From positions 3,100,001-3,164,000 of the forward strand of contig NZ_CP015118.1 in assembly GCF_002116905.1 (NCBI RefSeq): a DNA stretch of 64,000 nucleotides, written 5' to 3'. This stretch comes from Piscinibacter gummiphilus (GTDB lineage Bacteria; Pseudomonadota; Gammaproteobacteria; Burkholderiales; Burkholderiaceae_C). The notes beneath the pieces were generated by a model. It saw only the letters and a program-made list of their open reading frames with translations. It was not told where the DNA came from and did not search any database. The position numbers and the translations under genes were made by a program. Shown here piece by piece: positions 18,710 to 27,147 of the stretch; position 1 is the stretch's first letter; each line of letters begins with the position of its first letter.

Positions 18710-19138
18710 ATGACCCCACGACCCCCCGCCCTCACGAAAGCCGATTTCGAAGCCCTTTCCGAGTTCCGCTACCAGCTGCGGCGCTTCCTGCGCTTCAGCG
18801 AGGACGCGGCGCAGGCCGAGGGGCTCACGCCGCAGCAGTACCAGCTGCTGCTGCACGTGCGCGGGTTCCCGGGGCGGGACTGGGCCACCATCGGCGAACT
18901 GGCCGAACGCCTGCAGACGCAGCAGCACGGCGTGGTGGCGCTCGTCGCGCGCTGCGTGGCGGCGGGCCTCGTGACCCGCGAGCCGGGCGAAACCGACCGG
19001 CGTCAGGTGATCGTGCGGGTCACGCCCGAGGGCGAGAAGTCATTGCGGCGCCTGGCGCAGCGGCACCGCACCGAGTTGCAGGCGCTGTCCGACGTGTTCC
19101 AGGTGGCGCACATCTCCGCGTTCAACGACCGCGGCTGA
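18710..19138 (+). CDS. MarR family transcriptional regulator
   Basis: A 142-residue winged-helix dimer of MarR type. Helices 1-2 (EFRYQLRRFLRFSEDAA), the recognition region (TIGELAERLQTQQHGVVALVARCVAAGL) and the wing with the conserved Asp-Arg-Arg (GETDRRQVIVRVT) are all present. It starts 71 bases from the divergent ClC gene, which is the obvious candidate target, and ends 7 bases from the convergent thioredoxin gene. Confidence 0.87.
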   Translation: MTPRPPALTKADFEALSEFRYQLRRFLRFSEDAAQAEGLTPQQYQLLLHVRGFPGRDWATIGELAERLQTQQHGVVALVARCVAAGLVTREPGETDRRQVIVRVTPEGEKSLRRLAQRHRTELQALSDVFQVAHISAFNDRG

Positions 19139-19145
19139 GCCGCCG

Positions 19146-19499
19146 TCAGGCGAGCAGGCGTTGCACCACGCGGTGCACGTCGGGCGAGGGCAGCGCCGCT
19201 GGCACGGGCGCGTCGGCATGGGTGCGCACGAGGCGCACCAGCGTCTCGCGGTGCGGCGTGAGGGGGCCGTAGAAGACGGGCATACCGCCGACGGCGATCA
19301 GCAGGGTCGGGAAGTTCTCCACGTCCAGCGGGTCGACCAGGTCGGACTCGTCCTCGATGTCGATCCAGCGGAACGTGGCCTCCGGGAACGCGGCCTCCAC
19401 CGAATCGAACGTGGGACGGTACTCGCGGCAACTGCCGCACCAGGCGGCGCAGAGGCAGGCGACGAGCAGCGGTCCGGTCGGTGAGGAGGGCGAATGCAT
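19146..19499 (-). CDS. thioredoxin family protein
   Basis: A 117-residue thioredoxin-fold protein with the redox motif WCGSC (about residues 20-24) and the cis-Pro loop ENFPTLLI. The active-site dipeptide Gly-Ser differs from classical Gly-Pro, which usually shifts the redox potential. No signal peptide, so it is probably cytoplasmic. The N-terminus is short, lacking the first helix of standard thioredoxins. Partner unknown. Confidence 0.8.
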   Translation of the reverse strand: MHSPSSPTGPLLVACLCAAWCGSCREYRPTFDSVEAAFPEATFRWIDIEDESDLVDPLDVENFPTLLIAVGGMPVFYGPLTPHRETLVRLVRTHADAPVPAALPSPDVHRVVQRLLA

Positions 19500-19606
19500 G
19501 GGTGCGAATCATCCCAGACGAACGCCCCGTCCGCTGGCGGCCCCACCGAAATCCTTGTGTCGGCGCAACGCATGTCGCGTGCGCGACGCCGGGCCAACCC
19601 TAGGTG

Positions 19607-19624
19607 ACTGAACGTACGTTTAGT
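19607..19624. promoter_or_regulatory. palindromic operator 1 upstream of the VOC lipoprotein
   Basis: ACTGAACGTACGTTTAGT is an 18-bp palindrome with a single mismatched pair. The same half-site ACTGAAC recurs in operator 2, centred 33 bp downstream, about three helical turns. The form is typical of TetR-family binding sites. Confidence 0.6.
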
Positions 19625-19639
19625 TCAACAATCCGTTTC

Positions 19640-19657
19640 ACTGAACGCTGGTTCAGT
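19640..19657. promoter_or_regulatory. palindromic operator 2 upstream of the VOC lipoprotein
   Basis: ACTGAACGCTGGTTCAGT has perfect 7-bp arms (ACTGAAC / GTTCAGT) around a 4-bp centre. It ends 30 bases before the start codon, where a bound repressor would block initiation. Confidence 0.6.
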
Positions 19658-19687
19658 TATGTGTGCCAGAACGAGAACGGAGCAGTG

Positions 19688-21487
19688 ATGAACAAGTCGA
19701 TCGGTTGGGCGACGGTGGCGGTGGTGGGGGCGATGGTGATGGGATGCGGCGGGGACGACGACGAGGTCGTCGCCGCCCCGGTGGCGCCGGCCGCCGTGGT
19801 GGATCCGTGCCCCGCGCTCGAACCCGCGGCGGGCGCCGTGCCCACGGCCAGCGCCACGGGCGCGTACCTCTGTGCCGCCAACGTCGGCGTGGCCGACCTC
19901 GAACGTGCCGTCACGTTCTACAAGGCCCTGGGCATGCGCGAGAAGGCGCGGCTGAAGCGCACCGACCGCGACGAGGTGGTGATGGCATCCGCCGACGCGC
20001 GTGGCTCGCACCTCGTGCTCTTCAAGCACAGCGACACCACGGCCCGCGACTATTCGAAGAACCCGGGCAAGATCGTCTTCTACGTGAAGGACCCGGCGGC
20101 CTTCGGCGCGGCGCTGGCCGCCGCCGGCGGCACGCTGACGAGCCCCCCGGTGCTGTTCCAGGGCACGATGGTCGGCTTCGGCCGTGACCCCGACAACAAC
20201 CTCGTCGAGATCGCCGGCAGCGCGGTGGCCACGCACTCGTACCTCAGCGCCTTCGGCATCGGCGTGACCGACCTGGAGGCCGCCCGGGCGTACTACATCG
20301 ACGTGCTCGACTTCAAGCAGACGCTCAAGCTCTCGGTCACGAAGCCGAATGGCGCGGGCGGTGTCACGCCCTGGTACGACGAGTACATCCTGTCGTCGCC
20401 CACCGCGAAGGGCTCGGCCGTCGTGCTGATGCACTACACGGACGGCTCCGCCAAGAACTACACCAACAACCCGGTCTCGCTGAGCCTGCGGGTGAGCGAC
20501 CCGGTGGCGTACGCCAAGCGCATCACCGATGCTGGCGGCACCGTGCCCGCGGCGCCCGCGAAGTCGGCCGAGGCCGTCCTCGGCGGCATCGTCGCCAGCA
20601 CCGCGAAGGACGCCGACGGCACGCAGCTCCACCTGTACAAGTCGCCCCAGGCCGCCCCGTGCGGCACGGCAGCGATCACGTCGGCGTCAACGTCGACCAC
20701 CGGGGCGTACCTGTGCTCGGCCGGCGTGGGCGTGACCGACCTCGAGAAGTCGGTGGCGTTCTACAAGGCCGCCTTCGGCATGACCGAACGCGTGCGCCTC
20801 ACGCGCACCGACCGCGACGAGGTGGTGCTCGATGCCGCCGACAAGCGCGGCGCCCAGCTCGTGCTCTACAAGCACACGGACGGTTCGACCCGCAACTACA
20901 AGCAGAACCCCGGCAAGATCGTGTTCTACGTGAGCGACACCCCGGCGGCCGTGGCCGCGGTGGTGGCCGCCGGCGGCAGCGCGTCCACGCCCGCGAACTT
21001 CAACGGCAGCATGGTCTCGTTCTCCCGCGACCCCGACAACAACCTCGTCGAAATCGCGAGCAGCGCGGCCGCCACCACGCCGTACGTCAGCGCCTTCGGC
21101 ATCGGCGTGGCCGACCTCGAGGCGGCGAAGACCTTCTACGTCGACACGCTGGACATGAAGCTCGTGGCGCCGAAGCTGTCGATCGCGAAGGCCGCGAACA
21201 CGCCCTGGTACGACGAGTACATCCTCGGCTCGAAGGCCGGGCGCGGGGCGAGCATCGTGCTGATGACCTACACCGACGGCACCGCGAAGAACTACAAGGA
21301 CAACCCCGTGACCCTCGGTCTGCGCGCCGACCGCCCGGGCGACTACGCCAAGCGGATCTTCGACGCCGGCAAGACCGTCACCCGCGCCCCCGCGGCCGCC
21401 ACCGAAGCCGCCCTGGGCGACGCGCTGGTCGGCTACGCGAAGGATGCCGACGGCACGGTGCTCGAGATCCTCAGCTCCCCGAACTGA
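19688..21487 (+). CDS. lipoprotein with four VOC (glyoxalase-like) modules in tandem
   Basis: A 599-residue predicted lipoprotein: the signal sequence ends in VMGC with lipidated Cys20, followed by an acidic linker. The rest is two long direct repeats with a period of 281 codons: the GAYLC segment starts at residue 58 and recurs at 339. Each repeat holds two vicinal-oxygen-chelate modules, the first of type GVADLERAVTFYKALGM ending RDPDNNLVEIA, the second of type GVTDLEAARAYYIDVLD ending KDADGTQLHLY. Metal-binding residues are not obvious, and the substrate is unknown. The ATG at 19688 fits the signal peptide. Two operators precede it and a DUF4334 gene follows after 18 bases. Confidence 0.82.
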   Translation: MNKSIGWATVAVVGAMVMGCGGDDDEVVAAPVAPAAVVDPCPALEPAAGAVPTASATGAYLCAANVGVADLERAVTFYKALGMREKARLKRTDRDEVVMASADARGSHLVLFKHSDTTARDYSKNPGKIVFYVKDPAAFGAALAAAGGTLTSPPVLFQGTMVGFGRDPDNNLVEIAGSAVATHSYLSAFGIGVTDLEAARAYYIDVLDFKQTLKLSVTKPNGAGGVTPWYDEYILSSPTAKGSAVVLMHYTDGSAKNYTNNPVSLSLRVSDPVAYAKRITDAGGTVPAAPAKSAEAVLGGIVASTAKDADGTQLHLYKSPQAAPCGTAAITSASTSTTGAYLCSAGVGVTDLEKSVAFYKAAFGMTERVRLTRTDRDEVVLDAADKRGAQLVLYKHTDGSTRNYKQNPGKIVFYVSDTPAAVAAVVAAGGSASTPANFNGSMVSFSRDPDNNLVEIASSAAATTPYVSAFGIGVADLEAAKTFYVDTLDMKLVAPKLSIAKAANTPWYDEYILGSKAGRGASIVLMTYTDGTAKNYKDNPVTLGLRADRPGDYAKRIFDAGKTVTRAPAAATEAALGDALVGYAKDADGTVLEILSSPN

Positions 21488-21505
21488 TCCCAGGAGGACC
21501 ACCCC

Positions 21506-21937
21506 ATGAGTGCACAGACCCAGTTGCTGGAGATGATCCAGACCGGCCAGGCGTACGCCCCCGACCTGATCTTCCCGCTGTATGACCAGCTCGACCCCAT
21601 CTCGATCGAGGAGATCCTCGGCACGTGGAAGGGCGGCAAGTTCGACGGCGGCAAGGACCCCGACCCGATCAAGTGGTACGGCAAGCGTTTCGTATCGGCC
21701 GACTACTGCGAGCCGCTGCTGTGCCGCAGGGACGACGGCTCCGTGTACGCCTATGACAATCTGGGCGCGGCGCAGATGCGGCTGATGGCCTGGCGCGGCA
21801 AGGTCTCGGCCTCGCTGATCTACGACAAGCAGCCCATCATGGACTACTTCCGCAAGGTCACCGACGACGTGATCATCGGCCTCGGGGACGTGAAGGGGAA
21901 GCCCACGGACTTCTTCTTCCACCTCACGCGCCAATGA
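21506..21937 (+). CDS. DUF4334 / GXWXG domain protein
   Basis: A 143-residue protein with the GTWKGGKFDGG segment of the GXWXG domain near residue 40 and a C-terminal DUF4334-like region (LGAAQMRLMAWRGKVSASLIYDKQPIMDYF, here cut into adjoining parts around residues 89-115). The biochemical role of this family is unknown. An AGGAGG sits 11 bases before the ATG. It lies in the same operon as the VOC lipoprotein, so the two probably respond to the same signal. No signal peptide. Confidence 0.75.
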   Translation: MSAQTQLLEMIQTGQAYAPDLIFPLYDQLDPISIEEILGTWKGGKFDGGKDPDPIKWYGKRFVSADYCEPLLCRRDDGSVYAYDNLGAAQMRLMAWRGKVSASLIYDKQPIMDYFRKVTDDVIIGLGDVKGKPTDFFFHLTRQ

Positions 21938-21958
21938 CCCGTTGACGCACCGCGACGG

Positions 21959-22825
21959 TCAGCGCTGCATCCCCCAGCGCCGCACCGTCGCGCGTTCCAG
22001 CGTCACGAACACGAGGCTCTCGACGAGCAGGCCGATCACGATGACCATCGCGAGGCCCGCGAACACGCGGTCGGTGTAGAGCTCGTTGCGGTTCTGGAAG
22101 ATGAACCAGCCAAGGCCGCCCTGGCCGCTGTTGGTGGTGCCGAACACCAGTTCGGCCGCGATCAGCGTGCGCCACGCGAAGGCCCAGCCGATCTTCAGTC
22201 CGGCCACGATGGCGGGCAGCGCCGCCGGCACGAGGATGAACAGCACGTAGCGCAAGCCGCGCAGGCCGTAGTTGCGGCCCGCCATGCGCAGCGTCTCGGG
22301 CACCGAGCGGAAGCCGCTGTACGTGTTGAGCGCCAGCGGCCACAGCACCGAGTGCACCAGCACGAACACGAGGCTGCCCTGGCCCAGCCCGAACCACAGC
22401 AGCGCGACGGGCAGCAGCGCGATGGCGGGCAGCGGGTTGAACATCGACGTCAGCGTGTCCAGCAGGTCGCGGCCCAGCTGCGTGGACGTGGCCAGCGTCG
22501 TCAGCACGAAGGCCGCGGCGATGCCCAGGAGATAGCCGCGCAGCAACACGGCGAGCGACATGCCGGCCCGGTGCAGCAGTTCGCCGCTCCACAGGCCCTG
22601 GCCGAAGGCGATGGCGGTGTCGACGAACGTGGGCAGCAGCAGGTCGTTGGCCTTCAGGCGCGCGGCCACCTCCCACAGGCCGGCCATCACCAGCAGCAGC
22701 ACGGTCTTGCGCACCCACCCCTGCTGCCACAGGCGAGCCGAGAGCGGCAGCGGTTGCACGACCTCGTCGTCGCTCAGCGGCGGCAGGTCGCGTTCGTATT
22801 CGGGGCGGACAAGGGCGGCGGTCAT
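21959..22825 (-). CDS. ABC transporter permease, sulfonate/nitrate/taurine type
   Basis: A 288-residue inner-membrane permease of the SsuC/TauC type, with six hydrophobic helices after a 40-residue cytoplasmic N-terminus. The EAA loop that contacts the ATPase is recognisable in the region after RSVPETLRMAGRNYG. The start codon lies 2 bases after the ATPase stop, so translation is coupled. It completes a substrate-binding protein, ATPase and permease set without an adjacent ssuD monooxygenase. Confidence 0.9.
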   Translation of the reverse strand: MTAALVRPEYERDLPPLSDDEVVQPLPLSARLWQQGWVRKTVLLLVMAGLWEVAARLKANDLLLPTFVDTAIAFGQGLWSGELLHRAGMSLAVLLRGYLLGIAAAFVLTTLATSTQLGRDLLDTLTSMFNPLPAIALLPVALLWFGLGQGSLVFVLVHSVLWPLALNTYSGFRSVPETLRMAGRNYGLRGLRYVLFILVPAALPAIVAGLKIGWAFAWRTLIAAELVFGTTNSGQGGLGWFIFQNRNELYTDRVFAGLAMVIVIGLLVESLVFVTLERATVRRWGMQR

Positions 22826-22827
22826 CG

Positions 22828-23670
22828 TCAGGCGGCCGCGAGCGACGCGGCGGGTTCGTCGAACAGCAGGCGGTGGATGCGCTGCGACGTGGACTGGAAC
22901 TCGGGGCTGCCGAGGCTGTGCAGGCCGTAGGCCTGTGCGTCGAGTTCCGCGCGCACGCGACCCGGGTGCGGCGACAGCAGCAGGATGCGGTTGCCCACCA
23001 CGAGGGCTTCCTCGATCGAGTGGGTGACGAACAGCAGAGTGAAACGGAATTCCTCCCACAGCGACAGCAGTTCCTCCTGCATGCGACGGCGCGTGAGGGC
23101 ATCCAGCGCGGCGAACGGCTCGTCCATCAGCAGCACGCGCGGCTGCATCGCGAGGGCGCGGGCGATGGCCACGCGCTGCTTCATGCCGCCCGACAGCGTG
23201 TGCGGGTACGCGTCGGCGAAGTCGGCGAGGCCCACCTTGTCGAGGTAGTGCAGCGCCCGTTCCTCGGCCTGGCGCCGCGACAGCAGGCGCGACGCCCGCA
23301 GCGGGAACATCACGTTGGCCTTGACCGTCTTCCACGGCGGCAGCTGGTCGAACTCCTGGAACACGACGATGCGGTCCGGTCCGGGTTCGCTGACCGTCGC
23401 ACCATCGAGCCGGATGTGGCCCGAGCGGGGCGTGACGAAACCCGCGGCGGCCTTCAGCAGCGTGGACTTGCCGCAGCCCGAGGGACCGAGCAGCACGAAG
23501 CGGTCGCCTTCGAGCACGTCGAAGCTCACGCGGTCGGTGGCGCGCACGACCCGCTCCGGCGTGCGGTACTCGATCGTCACGTCCTCGGCCTGGAGCGTGG
23601 GCACGTCGCTCGTGGCACGCGGCTCGCGGGGCAGTGGTGGCGGCACGACGCGCAGGAACGGGATGCCCAT
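22828..23670 (-). CDS. ABC transporter ATP-binding protein, sulfonate/nitrate/taurine type
   Basis: A 280-residue nucleotide-binding subunit of the SsuB/TauB type. Walker A GPSGCGKS, Q-loop (VFQEFDQLPPW), signature LSGGMKQR, Walker B VLLMDEPF and the H-loop (FVTHSIEEA) are all intact. A GAGGAG ribosome binding site lies before ATG 23670, which is 2 bases from the stop of the substrate-binding protein gene. The C-terminal extension after residue 225 is short and has no known domain. Confidence 0.92.
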   Translation of the reverse strand: MGIPFLRVVPPPLPREPRATSDVPTLQAEDVTIEYRTPERVVRATDRVSFDVLEGDRFVLLGPSGCGKSTLLKAAAGFVTPRSGHIRLDGATVSEPGPDRIVVFQEFDQLPPWKTVKANVMFPLRASRLLSRRQAEERALHYLDKVGLADFADAYPHTLSGGMKQRVAIARALAMQPRVLLMDEPFAALDALTRRRMQEELLSLWEEFRFTLLFVTHSIEEALVVGNRILLLSPHPGRVRAELDAQAYGLHSLGSPEFQSTSQRIHRLLFDEPAASLAAA

Positions 23671-23672
23671 GG

Positions 23673-24695
23673 TCAGTCTCCTCGGGCGGTGGCCGGGTGG
23701 TCGGCGAAGAAGTAGTCGTTCGCGGCGCGCGGCTCGTTCTTGAGCGCGCCCACGCGGTGCAGGAACTGCGCGAGGGCCAGCGTGTTCTGCGGCGCGATCT
23801 TGTACTCCACCTGCGGGTTCCTGATGATCTTCACCAGCAGGTCGCGGTCGATCTTCGCGTTGTTCACGCGGATGTAGGTGTCCGCGGCCTTCTCGGGGTT
23901 CGCGCGCACCCAGCGTGCGGCCTCGTCCAGCGCCTCGATGAACGCGCGGTAGGTCTTCGGATTGGCGCGGCGGAACTTGTCGGTGGCGTACAGCACGGTG
24001 GCCGACGCCGGCCCGCCCAGCACGTCGTACGAGTTCAGCACGATGCGCGCCTTCGGGTTGCCGGCGAGCTCCTGTTCCTGGAACGGCGGGTTGCCGAAGT
24101 GGCCGGTGATCTCGGTGCCGCCGGCGATGATGGCGGCGGCCGCGTCCGGGTGGGGCAGGGTCTGCGTCAGCCGGTCGAGGCGGTTGAACTCCTTGTCGCC
24201 CCACTGCTTCGCGGCAGCGAACTGGAGGATGCGGGCCTGCACCGACACGCCCACCGCGGGCAGCGCGATGCGGTCCTTGTCGGTGAAGTCGGCGATGGTC
24301 TTGACGTTCGGGTTGTTCGAGACGAGGTAGTACGGGAAGTTGCCGAGGGAGGCGATGCCCTTGACGTCCTGCTTGCCCTTCGTGCGGTCCCAGATCGTGA
24401 GCAGCGGGCCCACGCCGGCGCCGGCCACGTCGATGGAACCCGACAGCAGCGCGTCGTTGACGGCGGCACCACCCGACAGTTTCACGAACTCGACCTTGAT
24501 CTCCTGGCCGAGCGCCTTGCCATGCTTCTCGATCAGCTTCTGGTCCTGCGCCACGTTGAGCAGCAGGTACACGATGCCGAACTGCTCGGCGATGCGGAGC
24601 TGTCCCTCGGCACGCGCCGGGGTGGCGAGGCCGAGGGCGGACAGCGCGAGGCTGGAACTGGCAGCGAGGGCAACGAGGCGGCGTCGGATCGTCAT
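23673..24695 (-). CDS. ABC transporter substrate-binding protein, sulfonate/nitrate/taurine type
   Basis: A 340-residue periplasmic binding protein of the SsuA/NMT1-like fold. Residues 1-28 form a signal peptide (RRRLVALAASSSLALSALGL, cut after ARA). The mature part has the typical start LRIAEQFGIVYLLLNVA and the GGAAVNDALLSGSIDVAGAG segment lining the ligand cleft. Downstream ATPase and permease follow without gaps. With metY and ssuE nearby, an organosulfur ligand is plausible, but the exact ligand cannot be read from the sequence. Confidence 0.88.
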   Translation of the reverse strand: MTIRRRLVALAASSSLALSALGLATPARAEGQLRIAEQFGIVYLLLNVAQDQKLIEKHGKALGQEIKVEFVKLSGGAAVNDALLSGSIDVAGAGVGPLLTIWDRTKGKQDVKGIASLGNFPYYLVSNNPNVKTIADFTDKDRIALPAVGVSVQARILQFAAAKQWGDKEFNRLDRLTQTLPHPDAAAAIIAGGTEITGHFGNPPFQEQELAGNPKARIVLNSYDVLGGPASATVLYATDKFRRANPKTYRAFIEALDEAARWVRANPEKAADTYIRVNNAKIDRDLLVKIIRNPQVEYKIAPQNTLALAQFLHRVGALKNEPRAANDYFFADHPATARGD

Positions 24696-24788
24696 GGAAG
24701 AGGTTCGTTTCGTGTGGTCGAGGACTGCAGTAAACCGGCCCCCGGCGTCCACGACAACGAAGCTTTTCGAATGACGATCCTCACCCCC

Positions 24789-26087
24789 TCAGACGGCCGC
24801 GAGCGCCTGGTCGAGGTCGGCGATCAGGTCGTCGATGTGCTCGATGCCGACGGACAGGCGCACGGTGTCCTCGGTCACCCCCGTCTTCTTCAGCTCCTCC
24901 GGGTTCAACTGGCGGTGCGTGGTGGACGCGGGGTGCGTGGCCAGCGACTTGGCGTCGCCGATGTTGACGAGGCGCGTGAAGAGCGCCAGCGCGTCGAGGA
25001 ACCGCGCGCCCGCCTCGCGGCCCTGGCCGGCCGGGCTCTTCACGCCGAAGGTCAACAGCCCCGAGGCCTTGCCCGAGAGGTACTTCTTCACCAGCGCATG
25101 GTCCGGATGCCCTTCGAGGCCCGCGTAGTTGACCCAGCCCACCTTCGGATGGGTCGACAGGTGCTGCGCCACCTTGACGGCGTTGTCGCTGATGCGGTCC
25201 AGGCGCAGCGCGAGTGTCTCGATGCCCTGCAGGATCTGGAACGCGTTGAACGGTGACAGCGCCGCGCCGGTGTTGCGCAGCGGAACGACGCGGGCGCGAC
25301 CGATGTACGCGGCCGGGCCGAGGGCCTCGGTGTAGACCACGCCGTGGTAGCTCGGGTCGGGTTCGTTGAGGCGCTTGAAGCGGGCCTTGTGCTGGGCCCA
25401 CGGGAACTTGCCCGAGTCGACGATCGCGCCGCCCACGCTCGTGCCGTGGCCACCGAGGTACTTCGTCAGCGAGTGCACGACGATGTCGGCGCCGTGTTCG
25501 AACGGGCGGCTGAGGTAGGGGGAGGGCACGGTGTTGTCGACGATCAGCGGCACGCCGTGGCGGTGCGCGATCTCGGCGACCCGGGCGATGTCGGTCACGT
25601 TGCCGGCCGGGTTGCCGAGCGACTCGACGAACACCGCCTTCGTGCGGTCGTCGATCAGCGCCTCGAACGAGGCGGGGTCGCGGTGGTCGGCGAAGCGCGT
25701 GGTGATGCCGTATTGCGGCAGCGTGTGGGCGAAGAGGTTGTACGTGCCGCCGTAGAGCGCGCTGGACGAGACGATGTTGTCGCCGGCCTCGCTGATCGTC
25801 AGGATGGCATAGGTCACCGCGGCCTGGCCCGACGCCAGCGCCAGCGCGCCGATGCCACCCTCGAGCGAGGCGAGCCGTTGCTCCAGCACGTCGTTCGTCG
25901 GGTTCATGATCCGCGAGTAGATGTTGCCCGGCACCTTGAGGTCGAACAGGTCGGCCCCGTGCTGCGCGTTGTCGAACGCGTAGGCCACGGTCTGGTAGAT
26001 GGGCACCGCGACGGCCTTCGTCGTCGGGTCCGGCGAATAGCCGGCGTGGATGGACCGTGTTTCGAAGCGCCAGGAAGCTTGGGACAT
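24789..26087 (-). CDS. metY: O-acetylhomoserine aminocarboxypropyltransferase
   Basis: A 432-residue PLP enzyme of the Cys/Met metabolism family that makes homocysteine from O-acetylhomoserine and sulfide. The PLP lysine is Lys209 in VVHSLTKYLGGHG. Other family marks are IYSRIMNPTNDVLEQRLASLEGG near residue 56 and the C-terminal LATHPASTTHRQLNPEE loop, including the insert typical of MetY rather than MetB. GAGGAG precedes the ATG. It is divergent from ssuE, with a 152-base shared region carrying two inverted repeats, and lies between the importer and the reductase genes of a sulfur cluster. Confidence 0.93.
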   Translation of the reverse strand: MSQASWRFETRSIHAGYSPDPTTKAVAVPIYQTVAYAFDNAQHGADLFDLKVPGNIYSRIMNPTNDVLEQRLASLEGGIGALALASGQAAVTYAILTISEAGDNIVSSSALYGGTYNLFAHTLPQYGITTRFADHRDPASFEALIDDRTKAVFVESLGNPAGNVTDIARVAEIAHRHGVPLIVDNTVPSPYLSRPFEHGADIVVHSLTKYLGGHGTSVGGAIVDSGKFPWAQHKARFKRLNEPDPSYHGVVYTEALGPAAYIGRARVVPLRNTGAALSPFNAFQILQGIETLALRLDRISDNAVKVAQHLSTHPKVGWVNYAGLEGHPDHALVKKYLSGKASGLLTFGVKSPAGQGREAGARFLDALALFTRLVNIGDAKSLATHPASTTHRQLNPEELKKTGVTEDTVRLSVGIEHIDDLIADLDQALAAV

Positions 26088-26145
26088 GAGGGTCTCCTCG
26101 AAGTGGAGCGCGCAGGCTACGAAGCGCATGGGCCGAAGAGAAATA

Positions 26146-26206
26146 CGCAATTGCGATAAGGAAAGGCGTTCTTCTTCGTTCCGCGAGCAACGACGTCTCC
26201 TTATCG
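26146..26206. promoter_or_regulatory. divergent metY/ssuE regulatory region with inverted repeats
   Basis: A perfect 10-bp palindrome CGCAATTGCG lies at 26146-26155. Overlapping it, CGATAAGGA (26154-26162) is the exact reverse complement of TCCTTATCG (26198-26206), 44 bp centre to centre. This pattern suggests a dimer or tetramer regulator of the LysR type, such as CysB or Cbl, controlling both genes. The regulator is inferred from the sulfur-related neighbours only. Confidence 0.45.
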
Positions 26207-26239
26207 TCACGCCATCGACACCACGCTCGTCTCGGCTTC

Positions 26240-26881
26240 ATGAAAATCGTCGGCATCCTGGGCAGTCCGTCCGCCACCTCCCGCTCCGCGGCCCTGCTGC
26301 AGCACGCCACGGCCTCGCTGCGGCACGTGGCCAGCAGCCTGCACACCATCTCGGTCCGTGAACTGCCCGCCGAGGCGCTGCTGCACGCCCAGTTCGACCA
26401 CCCGCTGATCCGGCAGGCGCTGAACGAGGTGAACGAGGCCCAGGTCGTGCTGGTCTCCACCCCGATCTACAAGGCGGCCTACAGCGGCCTGCTGAAGTCG
26501 TTCCTCGACCTGCTGCCGCAGGACGGCCTGCGCGAGAAGACCGTCGTGCCGCTGGCCACCGGCGGCAGCATCGCCCACCTGCTGGCCCTCGACTACGCGC
26601 TCAAGCCCGTGCTGTCGGCCCTGGGCGCGCGCGACATCCTCGACCCGGTGTTCGCCACCGACCCGCAGATCCCGAAGCACGAGACCGAAGGCTACCGCCT
26701 GTTGCCCGAGGTGCAGGAGCGAGTCGCGCGGTCGCTGCAGACCGTCATCGACCGCAACGACGAGTTCCAGCGGCTGGAGGACGCGGCCCGCGAGCGCGAG
26801 GCGCTGCTGTCGCGCCTGCAGGCGCCGCAGGCCGGCGAGTCCACGCGCTGGGCCCCGCGCGACGTGCGCTGGTCCACCTGA
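26240..26881 (+). CDS. ssuE: NADPH-dependent FMN reductase
   Basis: A 213-residue flavodoxin-fold reductase that supplies reduced FMN to alkanesulfonate monooxygenase. The N-terminal phosphate-binding loop (GILGSPSATSRS) and the STPIYKAAYSGLLKSFLDLLP flavin-contact block match SsuE. Residues after about 185 form an extra charged, probably helical tail (EREALLSRLQAP), making it slightly longer than E. coli SsuE. It heads a plus-strand group with the molbindin and hydrolase genes. Confidence 0.88.
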   Translation: MKIVGILGSPSATSRSAALLQHATASLRHVASSLHTISVRELPAEALLHAQFDHPLIRQALNEVNEAQVVLVSTPIYKAAYSGLLKSFLDLLPQDGLREKTVVPLATGGSIAHLLALDYALKPVLSALGARDILDPVFATDPQIPKHETEGYRLLPEVQERVARSLQTVIDRNDEFQRLEDAAREREALLSRLQAPQAGESTRWAPRDVRWST

Positions 26882-26915
26882 GTTTCCCTTTCGCTGTCAT
26901 CCCCTGGAGAAGAAC

Positions 26916-27134
26916 ATGAGCATCACCGCCATCAACGTCCGCAACCAGTTCCGCGGCAAGGTCAAGGAAATCATCGAAGGCCCCGTCGTCTCGGAGATCG
27001 ACGTCGAGACGCCGTCCGGCCTCGTGGTCACGTCGGTCATCACCACCCGCTCCGTCAAGGAACTGGGCCTGAAGCCGGGGCGCGACGTGGTCGCGCTGGT
27101 GAAGTCCACCGAAGTGTCCATCGCGACGCTCTGA
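26916..27134 (+). CDS. TOBE/Mop-type molybdenum-pterin binding protein
   Basis: A 72-residue single molbindin (Mop/TOBE) domain that binds molybdate or related oxyanions as an oligomer. The pattern AINVRNQFRGKVKEI, then GLVVTSVITTRSVKELGLK and VVALVKSTEVSIA is characteristic. GGAGAAG precedes the ATG. Such genes often travel with sulfonate-utilisation genes, where the binding of sulfate-like anions or storage of molybdate is debated. No ABC transporter for molybdate is adjacent. Confidence 0.87.
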   Translation: MSITAINVRNQFRGKVKEIIEGPVVSEIDVETPSGLVVTSVITTRSVKELGLKPGRDVVALVKSTEVSIATL

Positions 27135-27147
27135 CACGGGGCGGGCC

